From: Oscillospiraceae bacterium
GTDB taxonomy: Bacteria; Bacillota; Clostridia; Oscillospirales; Oscillospiraceae
DNA length: 64,000 bases
Assembly: GCA_020025575.1 (NCBI GenBank)
Contig: JAHHRW010000003.1
Coordinates: 1 to 64,000 of the forward strand
Direction: 5' to 3'
Made by a program: the position numbers and the translations under genes. Numbering within the stretch: position 1 is the stretch's first letter; each line of letters starts with the position of its first letter. Shown here in pieces: positions 56,949 to 64,000 of the stretch. Below the pieces are notes generated by a model that saw nothing but the letters and a program-made list of their open reading frames with translations, ran no database searches and had not been told where the DNA came from.

Positions 56949-59155
56949 TCATTCTTCCCCTGCAGCCGCAGTTTCAGGCCGCTGTACCTGCGATTGCGCT
57001 TTGCATTTTCTGTCATAGCAGCAATGATTTCTTCCTTGCCCACAATGATTAAAAGCTCTCTGGCACGGGTGACCGCTGTATATAGGACGCTGCGGCTAAG
57101 CAGATAAGGGGAACCATTCCATGCCGCCAGAATAACGGCACGATACTCACTGCCCTGACTTTTATGTACCGTCATGGCATAAGCAGGCTCCAGTTCATTC
57201 ATTTGGGAAAAGTCGTAGTCTGCCTCTCGATCGTCAAAAACAACTGTCAGCGTTTCGGCATGGGGATCGATCTGCAAAATGGTTCCGATGTCACCATTAA
57301 AAATACCGCTGCCCACTGCACTGCCATCAGTCTTTCGCCACATTATATCATAGTTATTGCGAATTTGCATCACCCGATCGCCCTCTCGGAAAGAAAAATC
57401 CCCAAATTGGCGTTCTTTTTTACCGGGAGCCGGTGGATTTAAGGTTGCCTGCAGAAGTTTATTCAAATTCTGAGTACCCACACCACCTTTGCGCGTTGGG
57501 CTGAGCACCTGAATCTGATCCGCCGGTATTCCCATATTTTTTGGCAGCCGTGTTGCACATAGCTGGGCAATCAGTTGACATACTGCCTCTGCGGATTGTC
57601 GGCGCATAAAGAAAAAGTCCTTGTCCACCCTCTTTAACTCCGGCATCTGGCCTGCATTGATTCGGTGGGCATTCATGACGATCAGGCTCTGCTGCGCTTG
57701 GCGAAAAATATCTGTCAGGTGTACTGTCGGCAGCATATGACTGCGGAGCATATCACCAAACGGAAATCCAGGGCCCACAGGCGGGAGCTGATCCGGGTCG
57801 CCCACTAAAATAATTCTCTTGCCCTGAGGGATCGCCTTCAGCAGACTATGCATCAGGAGAATATCCACCATACTCATCTCATCCACAATCACAGCATCCG
57901 TCCTGAGGGGAAAATCTTCATCTCTGCCAAAAACCATCATTCCCGTTGCCGGGTCAATTCCTGCCTCCAGCAGGCGATGAATGGTAGAAGTTTCCTCACC
58001 TGTCACCTCTGTCATGCGCTTGGCTGCCCGTCCCGTAGGGGCAGCCAGCATGCACCGCAGCTGCATATGTCCCAGCAGGTTGAGGATTCCCTGCACGATT
58101 GTGGTTTTACCGGTACCCGGGCCGCCTGTAACCAGCAGCACCCCATTGGTGGCAGCTGCACGAATGGCATGTGCCTGCTGCGGGGAATACTGTACCATAC
58201 TCTCCTGCTCCACAGTCTTCATCAACTGATCCAGGTTTTCAGGTTCCGGGAAACTGCAGTTTGCCGCCAGCAGCAAACGGTAAGTTGTATAGAGTTCAGC
58301 CTCATACATCTGAGGAAGGTACACAATTTTGATTCCAGCCAATTGCTGAAAAACCACACGATCTGCCTGACTGAGTCTGTCAACCCCCTCAGAAACCTTT
58401 TCCCTTTCCACGCTCAAAAGCTGTGCCGTGGCCAAAATCAGCTTTTCCTCCGGCAAGAAGGTATGGCCCGCATCCGTATTGTATCCCAGTTCAAAGAGAA
58501 TCCCCGCCTCCACGCGGCGTGGATCATCCCCAGCGGTGCCCAGTTCGATTGCAAACCGATCCACCGCAGCAAAGGGGGCATCCAGTCCGTGATCCATCAA
58601 CAAATACGGATCGTCGTAAAGCAATTCCACCGTCTGTTCCCCATAGAGTTTATAGGCCCGCACCGCAAGTTCCGTCGGAAGATGGTGCAGTGCGAAAAAC
58701 TCCATCAACTGCCGAAGTCCCGTCTGCTGCCGGTACTCTCTGCCAAAGCTCCGAGCCTTCTCCAGAGATATCCCGGGTATCTGTGCCAAGCGTTCCGGCT
58801 CCTGCTCCAGCACGAGCAGGGTCTGATCCCCAAAGTATTCTACGATTCGTGCAGCCATAATTGGGCCGATTCCTTTGATGGCACGGCTGGAAAGAAAGCC
58901 CTGGATTTCCGCAGCAGTTTGCGGCAGCATCCGCTCCAGAAACTCTGCTTCAAATTGTTTGCCAAAGCTGGAATGGTTGCTCCACTTTCCCGTCACCATC
59001 AGCCGTTCACCCACAACGGGCAGCGGAATGATACCGACCACCGTCACTGTCTTCCCTGCACAGTTTAGTTTTAAGACAGAATATCCATTGTCATAATTCT
59101 GGTAAACCACAGCTGCCACTGCACCTTGTAGTATTTCTAGTTCTTGTTCCGCCAA
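56945..59155 (-). CDS. recD2: RecD2-type ATP-dependent DNA helicase
   Basis: A 736-residue SF1B 5'-3' helicase not part of RecBCD. It has an OB-like N-terminus, tandem helix-hairpin-helix segments (FLSSRAIKGIGPIMAARIV and a second one), Walker A VTGGPGTGKTTIVQGIL at about residue 340, motif II AVIVDEMSMVDI, motif III LVGDPDQLPPVGPG, and C-terminal YAMTVHKSQGSEY and YTAVTRARELLIIVG. It acts in DNA repair and replication-fork stability. The start is TTG at 59155 with GGAG 10 nt upstream, the only initiation codon that keeps the whole N-terminal domain. Confidence 0.94.
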   Translation of the reverse strand: MAEQELEILQGAVAAVVYQNYDNGYSVLKLNCAGKTVTVVGIIPLPVVGERLMVTGKWSNHSSFGKQFEAEFLERMLPQTAAEIQGFLSSRAIKGIGPIMAARIVEYFGDQTLLVLEQEPERLAQIPGISLEKARSFGREYRQQTGLRQLMEFFALHHLPTELAVRAYKLYGEQTVELLYDDPYLLMDHGLDAPFAAVDRFAIELGTAGDDPRRVEAGILFELGYNTDAGHTFLPEEKLILATAQLLSVEREKVSEGVDRLSQADRVVFQQLAGIKIVYLPQMYEAELYTTYRLLLAANCSFPEPENLDQLMKTVEQESMVQYSPQQAHAIRAAATNGVLLVTGGPGTGKTTIVQGILNLLGHMQLRCMLAAPTGRAAKRMTEVTGEETSTIHRLLEAGIDPATGMMVFGRDEDFPLRTDAVIVDEMSMVDILLMHSLLKAIPQGKRIILVGDPDQLPPVGPGFPFGDMLRSHMLPTVHLTDIFRQAQQSLIVMNAHRINAGQMPELKRVDKDFFFMRRQSAEAVCQLIAQLCATRLPKNMGIPADQIQVLSPTRKGGVGTQNLNKLLQATLNPPAPGKKERQFGDFSFREGDRVMQIRNNYDIMWRKTDGSAVGSGIFNGDIGTILQIDPHAETLTVVFDDREADYDFSQMNELEPAYAMTVHKSQGSEYRAVILAAWNGSPYLLSRSVLYTAVTRARELLIIVGKEEIIAAMTENAKRNRRYSGLKLRLQGKNE

Positions 59156-59366
59156 ATCAATCTCGCTCCAATGTGTTCTAATCCAACACCGCCATATCCC
59201 CTTTCCTGAGATACGGCCATTTATTTGGATTTATGTATATTTCTTTTATCTTACTATAAAATACCTAAAATGAAAAGACCTAGAGCGCAACTTTTTACTT
59301 TGTCCTTTCTATCGAAAAGGTAAGCGGCGCATAACACTTTTTCTACTATATTTAACAATGAAATTC

Positions 59367-59395
59367 TTGCTTTCAATGATTCATTGTGTTAAAAT
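59367..59395 (+). promoter_or_regulatory. Promoter of the ATP synthase operon
   Basis: TTGCTT (59367-59372), a 17-bp spacer and TAAAAT (59390-59395). A perfect 12-bp palindrome ATTTGATCAAAT (59408-59419) lies about 13 bp after the -10, at the start of the transcript. The rest of 59156-59366 shows no gene; it contains the recD2 leader on the minus strand. Confidence 0.75.
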
Positions 59396-59440
59396 GAATC
59401 CGTTGAAATTTGATCAAATCTGAAAGGTGAGGAAACAAAA

Positions 59441-59698
59441 TTGAAAGACCTTTCTCTTCTGGTTTGGCTCACACAGCTGGGCATGACAGTCGCATTCCCC
59501 TTAGCCGGTTTCGTACTGCTGGGTGTCTGGCTGAATAACCGATTTCATCTTGGCACCTGGGTAATCATTGCAGGTTTGGTCGTTGGACTTTGCTCTGCAA
59601 TTACCGGGCTTCGCTCATCTTTGAAGATGCTTGAGCGCATGTCCCAGGGTAAAAAAGATAATACGCCACCCCCCATTTCATTTAACGATCACGATTGA
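59441..59698 (+). CDS. atpZ: AtpZ/AtpI-like small membrane protein
   Basis: 85 residues with two membrane helices (about 10-30 and 40-58) and a charged C-terminus, the pattern of AtpZ proteins at the head of Firmicutes atp operons. AtpZ and AtpI are thought to help c-ring assembly or Mg2+ entry. The start is TTG at 59441, preceded by AGGTGAGG. The family is short and variable, so the call relies also on position. Confidence 0.82.
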   Translation: MKDLSLLVWLTQLGMTVAFPLAGFVLLGVWLNNRFHLGTWVIIAGLVVGLCSAITGLRSSLKMLERMSQGKKDNTPPPISFNDHD

Positions 59699-59710
59699 TC
59701 GGAGGTTATC

Positions 59711-60115
59711 ATGGATTCGCGCAAAATTGTATTTCAAGAAACAGGAATTGTCCTGTTGGGCGAAGTCATTGGCACTGCCCTCATGTGCGGTATTTTTGCA
59801 TTGCTGCACAAATTTGACTTGCCTGTATTGTACGGTGGTTTGATTGGTTTGATACTGGCCACCGGAAACTTCTTCTTCATGGCCATCAGCACCTGTATGG
59901 CAGCAGATAAGGCTCAATCCCAGAAAGTGAAAGCTGGACAGGTCATGGTCCGCAATTCTTATATGCTGCGCATCGCTATCCTGTTTCTCATTTTATTTGC
60001 CTGCGGAAAGAGTGGCCTGTTTAATGTATTCTCCCTTGTATTGCCGCTGCTGTTTGTGCGGCCCACTATAACGATTGCAGAATTTTTCAGAAAGCCAGGT
60101 GAAAATAAATTATGA
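59711..60115 (+). CDS. atpI: ATP synthase subunit I
   Basis: 134 residues with four hydrophobic helices (about 13-32, 39-61, 86-101, 104-122) and a basic loop between the two pairs (ADKAQSQKVKAGQVMVR), the usual AtpI topology. AtpI is a chaperone for assembly of the c-ring. GGAGG precedes the ATG, and the end overlaps atpB by ATGA (60112-60115). Confidence 0.85.
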   Translation: MDSRKIVFQETGIVLLGEVIGTALMCGIFALLHKFDLPVLYGGLIGLILATGNFFFMAISTCMAADKAQSQKVKAGQVMVRNSYMLRIAILFLILFACGKSGLFNVFSLVLPLLFVRPTITIAEFFRKPGENKL

Positions 60116-61008
60116 GTGTAAACGTTACCGGTGCATTTGTTTATTTCAATATCCCGATTTTCGGCGGAATCCCCGTCACGCAGACGACCATTTCTTCTCT
60201 CGTGGTGACAATTCTGCTGTGTACTGCCTTCGTGATATTGGGCAAGGGTCTGAGCACCCGCCCCGGCAAAGCTCAGGTATTGGTCGAAAAAGGTGTTGGT
60301 ATGCTCCAGGGCATGGTTGTGGAAACCATGGGTGCCCACAACGCACACTGGACTCCCTTTATCGGCGCTATTTTCCTCAGCTCCATTTTTGGTTCTCTGA
60401 TTGGCATGACTGGATTCCTTCGTTCTGCCACTGCGGACCTGAGCACAACGCTCACATGGTCCATTATGGTCAGCGCCATTATTTGGTATAATAACATCAA
60501 GAACAACGGTTTTGGCGGTTGGCTCAAGGGTTTTACCGAGCCAATTGTTGTCATGACCCCCATGAACATCATCGGTGAAATCGCACAGCCTGCCTCTATG
60601 GCATTCCGTCATTTTGGCAATGTCGCCGGCGGCGGTGTTATCACCACGGTTCTTTACACCGGTCTTGCTCTGGCCTCCAGTACCGTACTGAATCTGATTG
60701 CATCCAGCGGTGCAGCAGTCGGGATCGTCCTGTTGGTTTTGAGCGCAGGCCTCTTCATTTGGAATCGTAAGACAAAGAAGGTTGCCGCCTTGATTGCCGG
60801 CATTGTTTCTTTTGCATTGGGTCTGTTTGGTCTATTGCAGGCTGCCGGCATTCTGACCGGTGTTCCCCTGCTGACGCTTGGTATCCCCGCGGTACTTTCT
60901 TTGTACTTTGATTTATTCTCCGGCTTTGTTCAGGCTTTGGTCTTCTCTTTGCTGACCATGGTCTACATTTCCGGATCTCTGCCCGAGCCTCAGGCTGACG
61001 CAGAGTGA
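60112..61008 (+). CDS. atpB: ATP synthase subunit a with an inserted hydrophobic hairpin
   Basis: Stator subunit that carries ions past the c-ring. The essential arginine is in AFRHFGNVAGG (residue 166), and the last stator helix has LFSGFVQALVFSLLTMVY with the conserved glutamine at about 274. The distance between these residues is about 108, against 42-47 in E. coli and B. subtilis, so roughly 60 residues are inserted between helices 5 and 6. The insert has two hydrophobic segments (AVGIVLLVLSAGLFIW and AALIAGIVSFALGLFGLL) joined by the basic NRKTKK. The rest of the protein is of standard form. Confidence 0.93.
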   Translation: MSVNVTGAFVYFNIPIFGGIPVTQTTISSLVVTILLCTAFVILGKGLSTRPGKAQVLVEKGVGMLQGMVVETMGAHNAHWTPFIGAIFLSSIFGSLIGMTGFLRSATADLSTTLTWSIMVSAIIWYNNIKNNGFGGWLKGFTEPIVVMTPMNIIGEIAQPASMAFRHFGNVAGGGVITTVLYTGLALASSTVLNLIASSGAAVGIVLLVLSAGLFIWNRKTKKVAALIAGIVSFALGLFGLLQAAGILTGVPLLTLGIPAVLSLYFDLFSGFVQALVFSLLTMVYISGSLPEPQADAE

Positions 61009-61065
61009 TTCATTTTGTCACCCCATAAATTTTTATATTAGAAAACATTTTAGGAGGAATTATTT

Positions 61066-61314
61066 ATGGATTTGGGTTTAGCTATTTTTAAGGCAGGTTG
61101 TGCAATCGGTGCAGGTCTGTGTATGGGTATCGGCGCTATCGGCCCCGGTGTCGGCGAAGGTAACGCAGTTGGTAAGGCACTGGAAGGCATGGCTCGTCAG
61201 CCCGAAGCTGCCGGCAACCTGAGAAGCACCATGATCATGGGCTGTGCAATTGCCGAGACCACCGGTATCTACGCTCTGCTGATTTCTTTCCTGATCCTGT
61301 TTGCTCTGGGTTAA
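61066..61314 (+). CDS. atpE: ATP synthase subunit c with a two-carboxylate ion site
   Basis: 82-residue hairpin forming the rotor ring. Helix 1 has GIGAIGPGVGEGNAVG, helix 2 AIAETTGIYALLI, and the loop is ARQPEAAG. The ion-binding carboxylate is Glu64. At residue 31 there is a second Glu where Na+-type rings such as Ilyobacter tartaricus have Gln32; Fusobacterium nucleatum also has Glu there, and that ring binds Na+ with two carboxylates. Thr65-Thr66 match the Ser-Thr pair of Na+ rings. Na+ coupling is therefore predicted. AGGAGG precedes the ATG. Confidence 0.97.
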   Translation: MDLGLAIFKAGCAIGAGLCMGIGAIGPGVGEGNAVGKALEGMARQPEAAGNLRSTMIMGCAIAETTGIYALLISFLILFALG

Positions 61315-61351
61315 TTTCCTTTCTAAATTTATTTGAAAGGAGATTACCAAA

Positions 61352-61858
61352 TTGGAAGGATTTGAAAGCTTTATCGGTGTAAACCCCTGGACTGCTCTGT
61401 TTACACTGCTCAACTTCCTGCTGGTATTCTTTGTAGGTAAGAAATTTCTGTTTGGCCCTGTGATGAAAATAATCGCAGATCGTCAAAAAGAAATTGATGA
61501 CATGTACGACTCCGCCAACAAGGCAAGCCAGCAGGCCAAGGCCCTGGAAGACGAGTATCAATCCAAGCTGTCCCAGGCCAAGCGCACCAGTGACGAAATC
61601 GTAAAGAATGCTGTCGCCCGTGCCCAGGCAAGAGAAGACGAAATCATTCGTCAGGCAAATGCAGACGCTGCCACCATTTTGGAAAAGGCAAACGCCGACA
61701 TTGCCCAGGAGAAGAAGAAAGCCCTGAACGACGCCAAGGACGAAATTTCCGGCGTTGCAATGGCTATCGCAGAAAAGGTTGTGGCGCGTCAGCTGAACGA
61801 GGTTGACCAGCAGACACTGATTGCCGAATTCATCGACAATCTGGGAGAAAGCCTATGA
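61352..61858 (+). CDS. atpF: ATP synthase subunit b
   Basis: 168-residue peripheral stalk: one N-terminal membrane helix (PWTALFTLLNFLLVFFVGKKFL) followed by a long charged helix (KEIDDMYDSANKASQQAKALEDEY.. to the end). The start is TTG at 61352 with AAGGAG 9 nt away. It overlaps atpH by 4 bp. Confidence 0.94.
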   Translation: MEGFESFIGVNPWTALFTLLNFLLVFFVGKKFLFGPVMKIIADRQKEIDDMYDSANKASQQAKALEDEYQSKLSQAKRTSDEIVKNAVARAQAREDEIIRQANADAATILEKANADIAQEKKKALNDAKDEISGVAMAIAEKVVARQLNEVDQQTLIAEFIDNLGESL

Positions 61859-62394
61859 CAGATGCTGCAAGTCATTACGGCCAGGCGCTGTATGAGCTGG
61901 CCAAGGACGAAGGTCTGTCCCAGCAGATTCTGTCCGAGCTGAAGGTGCTTGAACAGTCGTTTCAGGCAGAGCCCGAGTTCGTGACACTGCTGAGCACACC
62001 TTCAATCCCGAAACCCGAACGTTGCCAGATTCTGGATGACAGTTTCCGGGATCAAGTTCACCCCTATGTTCTGAATTTCTTGAAAATTCTCACAGAACGC
62101 GGCTATATGCGGCATTTTACCGGCTGCTGTCGTGTTTTTCAGCAGTGCTACAATGCAGACAACGGAATTATGATTGTGACTGCGGTCACAGCCCTTCCCC
62201 TGTCTGACGAACTGCGAAAAAAGCTTACAGACAAGCTCTCCACCGTTACCGGCAAGTCCATCGATCTTCAGTGTGAGGTTGATCCTTCCTGTCTGGGCGG
62301 TGTCCGGCTTGACTGGGACGGCAAGCAGGTAGACGGTACCGTCCGTCGCAGATTGGAAGATATCCGCGGCGTTCTGAAAAATACCGTACTCTGA
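61855..62394 (+). CDS. atpH: ATP synthase subunit delta
   Basis: 179 residues joining the b stalk to the alpha3-beta3 head. The helical N domain begins DAASHYGQALYELAKDEG, and the conserved C-terminal signature is LQCEVDPSCLGGVRLDWDGKQVDGTVRRRLEDI. The start codon overlaps the end of atpF, and atpA follows after 19 bp. Confidence 0.95.
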   Translation: MTDAASHYGQALYELAKDEGLSQQILSELKVLEQSFQAEPEFVTLLSTPSIPKPERCQILDDSFRDQVHPYVLNFLKILTERGYMRHFTGCCRVFQQCYNADNGIMIVTAVTALPLSDELRKKLTDKLSTVTGKSIDLQCEVDPSCLGGVRLDWDGKQVDGTVRRRLEDIRGVLKNTVL

Positions 62395-62413
62395 TCAGAA
62401 AGCAGGGACTCAA

Positions 62414-63928
62414 ATGGAATTAAGACCCGAAGAAATAACTAAAATCATCCGTAGTCAGATTAAGAACTACGAAGCCAAGCTGGAAACAAGCGAAACCGGC
62501 ACCGTCATTGTGGTCGGTGACGGCATCTCCACTGTTTCCGGTTTGGACCAGTGCATGGCCGGCGAGCTGATTGAATTTCCCAACGGCGAATTCGGCATGG
62601 CACAGAACTTGAATGAAGATACCGTTTCTGTTGTTATCCTCGGTGACGACAGCGGTATCAAAGAAGGCGACACCGTTAAGCGTACCGGTCGTGTCGTGTC
62701 CGTTCCCGTGGGCAACGGGCTGATTGGTCGTGTTGTCAATGCGCTGGGCGAACCGATCGACGGCAAGGGTACCATCGAAAACGATGGTTTCCGCCCCATC
62801 GAATCCCCCGCCCCCGGCATTATTGATCGTGAACCTGTCAATGTGCCCCTTCAGACCGGCATTAAGGCAATCGACTCCATGATTCCCATTGGGCGTGGTC
62901 AGCGTGAGCTGATCATCGGTGACCGCCAGACCGGTAAAACCACCATTGCTACGGATACCATTCTGAACCAGAAGGGCAAGGATGTCATCTGTATTTATGT
63001 TGCAATCGGTCAGAAACGCTCTACCGTTGCTCAGATTGTTAACAGTCTGACCGCAGCTGGCGCCATGGATTACAGCATTGTTGTCAGTGCTACCGCTTCC
63101 GAGCTGGCCCCCATGCAGTATATTGCCCCCTACTCTGGCTGTACCATGGGTGAGTATTTCATGGATCAGGGCAAGGATGTCCTGGTAATCTATGATGACC
63201 TGTCCAAGCACGCCGTCGCTTACCGTGCAATTTCTCTGCTGATTCGCCGTCCCCCCGGACGCGAAGCCTATCCCGGTGACGTTTTCTACCTGCACTCTAG
63301 ACTCTTAGAGCGTGCTGCTCACCTGAGTGCAGAAAAGGGCGGCGGTTCTCTGACTGCTCTTCCCATTATCGAAACTCAGGCCGGTGATGTTTCCGCTTAT
63401 ATTCCTACCAACGTTATCTCCATCACCGATGGTCAGATTTTCTTGGAATCCGAGCTGTTCAATGCCGGCGTTATGCCTGCTGTTAACCCTGGTATTTCCG
63501 TTTCCCGTGTTGGTGGTAATGCACAGATCAAGGCCATGAAGAAGGTTTCCGGTTCCCTGAGAATGCTTTATTCTCAGTACCGTGAGCTGCAGAGCTTTGC
63601 TCAGTTTGGCTCAGATCTGGACGCTGATACCAAGTCTCGTCTGGCTTTGGGTGAGCGTATTGTGGCCGTATTAAAGCAGCGCAACAATGCCCCCGTTGAT
63701 GTCGCGCATCAGGTGTGCATTATCTATGCAGTTACAAACGGATACCTGAATCAGATTGCTGTTGATGAGGTTCCTGAATTTGAGCGTCAGTTGTCTGAGC
63801 TCATGGAGAATCGCTATTCCAAGGCGCTCAACGATATCCGTACGACCGGCAAGCTGGAACCGGAAACCGAGCAGGCGATCCAGGATGCTTTGAATGAACT
63901 GATTGCCCAGTTCAATCCGGCAAACTAA
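62414..63928 (+). CDS. atpA: ATP synthase subunit alpha
   Basis: 504-residue regulatory nucleotide-binding subunit of F1. Walker A is GDRQTGKTTIATDTIL, the catalytic-interface arginine lies in the SVSRVGGNAQ segment, and the family stretch YDDLSKHAVAYRAISLLIRRPPGREAYPGD is unbroken. A standard copy with no unusual length change. Confidence 0.98.
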   Translation: MELRPEEITKIIRSQIKNYEAKLETSETGTVIVVGDGISTVSGLDQCMAGELIEFPNGEFGMAQNLNEDTVSVVILGDDSGIKEGDTVKRTGRVVSVPVGNGLIGRVVNALGEPIDGKGTIENDGFRPIESPAPGIIDREPVNVPLQTGIKAIDSMIPIGRGQRELIIGDRQTGKTTIATDTILNQKGKDVICIYVAIGQKRSTVAQIVNSLTAAGAMDYSIVVSATASELAPMQYIAPYSGCTMGEYFMDQGKDVLVIYDDLSKHAVAYRAISLLIRRPPGREAYPGDVFYLHSRLLERAAHLSAEKGGGSLTALPIIETQAGDVSAYIPTNVISITDGQIFLESELFNAGVMPAVNPGISVSRVGGNAQIKAMKKVSGSLRMLYSQYRELQSFAQFGSDLDADTKSRLALGERIVAVLKQRNNAPVDVAHQVCIIYAVTNGYLNQIAVDEVPEFERQLSELMENRYSKALNDIRTTGKLEPETEQAIQDALNELIAQFNPAN

Positions 63929-63947
63929 CACGGAAGGAGTGTGAGCC

Positions 63948-64000
63948 ATGGCTGGCGTTTCCACCAAGGAAATAAAAAACAGAATCCGAAGCATGGAAAG
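63948..64000 (+). CDS. atpG: ATP synthase subunit gamma, 5' part only
   Basis: The 17 visible codons read MAGVSTKEIKNRIRSME, the typical gamma N-terminus. The ATG at 63948 follows GGAAGGAG, and the gene runs past the window edge. atpD and atpC are expected next. Confidence 0.9.
   Translation, partial: MAGVSTKEIKNRIRSME

Noticed and set aside
57848..59068. 406-codon plus-strand open frame over recD2
   Set aside because: Antisense to an intact helicase gene, no family signature and no ribosome binding site.
59178..59195. Five-codon leader frame (ATG at 59195, minus strand, encoding MAVLD) before recD2
   Set aside because: It has a GGGGAT site upstream, but such short frames arise easily by chance and nothing links it to control of recD2.
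1..64000. Mobile elements, prophage, toxin-antitoxin or defence islands
   Set aside because: No transposase, integrase, recombinase, phage structural, restriction or toxin genes were recognised, and gene order and codon style are uniform.

Overview
The window is a gene-dense stretch of a Gram-positive, low-to-mid GC anaerobe of the class Clostridia, most likely an endospore-forming gut bacterium of the Oscillospirales type. The grounds are a Firmicutes-style division cluster, spore-maturation genes spmA/spmB, an oxygen-sensitive class III ribonucleotide reductase, a 2[4Fe-4S] ferredoxin, acetate kinase, a CD1247-like protein beside efp, and strong AGGAGG ribosome binding sites with many TTG/GTG starts. 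The taxonomic placement is inference; no database was searched. I see no phage, insertion sequence, CRISPR array or other mobile DNA.

Layout. 1-3060 (minus): a cut-off tRNA-Val with a consensus promoter, hslO, a methyltransferase gene, and ftsZ with its own promoter and terminator. 3109-16099 (minus): the dcw (division and cell wall) cluster mraZ-rsmH-ftsL-PBP-murE-murF-mraY-ftsW-murG-murA-ftsQ, led by a promoter and a four-box MraZ-type operator; murC, murD and ftsA are absent from it. 16202-18523 (minus): clpC-like unfoldase. 18597-21996: ferredoxin, trmN-like and rsmI on plus, a convergent AbrB-like regulator, then spmA-spmB. 22037-25235 (minus): CD1247-like gene and efp, an M24 peptidase with yqeG, and rpsU. 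25271-35043 (minus): smc-ftsY-rdgB-yhbY-nadD/yqeK-rsfS-leuS, read from one promoter before smc. 35066-44617 (minus): ktrB-ktrA-trmH-dprA-topA-trmFO-plsX-rnc. 44647-47263 (minus): ackA-pepT. 47300-52987: tmcAL (+), nrdD (-) behind NrdR-like boxes, galM (+) and a very cysteine-rich unknown protein (+). 52998-59155 (minus): recD2-comF-mreB and a GT4-CsaB fusion. 59367-64000 (plus): the ATP synthase operon atpZ-atpI-atpB-atpE-atpF-atpH-atpA and the start of atpG.

How the genes fit together. The dcw cluster supplies lipid I/II synthesis (MurE, MurF, MraY, MurG, MurA) and the divisome (FtsL, PBP, FtsW, FtsQ, FtsZ); MraZ probably autoregulates it. The smc operon joins chromosome organisation, SRP-dependent membrane targeting, nucleotide-pool cleaning, NAD synthesis, ribosome silencing and leucine charging. 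The atp operon encodes a c subunit with a two-carboxylate ion-binding motif, which points to Na+ coupling, and a subunit a with about 60 extra residues between the two stator helices.

Most of the window is conserved housekeeping DNA. The points most worth following are the ATP synthase a/c features, the 22-cysteine orphan protein, the NadD-YqeK and GT4-CsaB fusions, and the operator structures before mraZ, nrdD and the AbrB-like gene. I found no convincing new multi-gene system. All starts, promoters and terminators were read by eye from the sequence.
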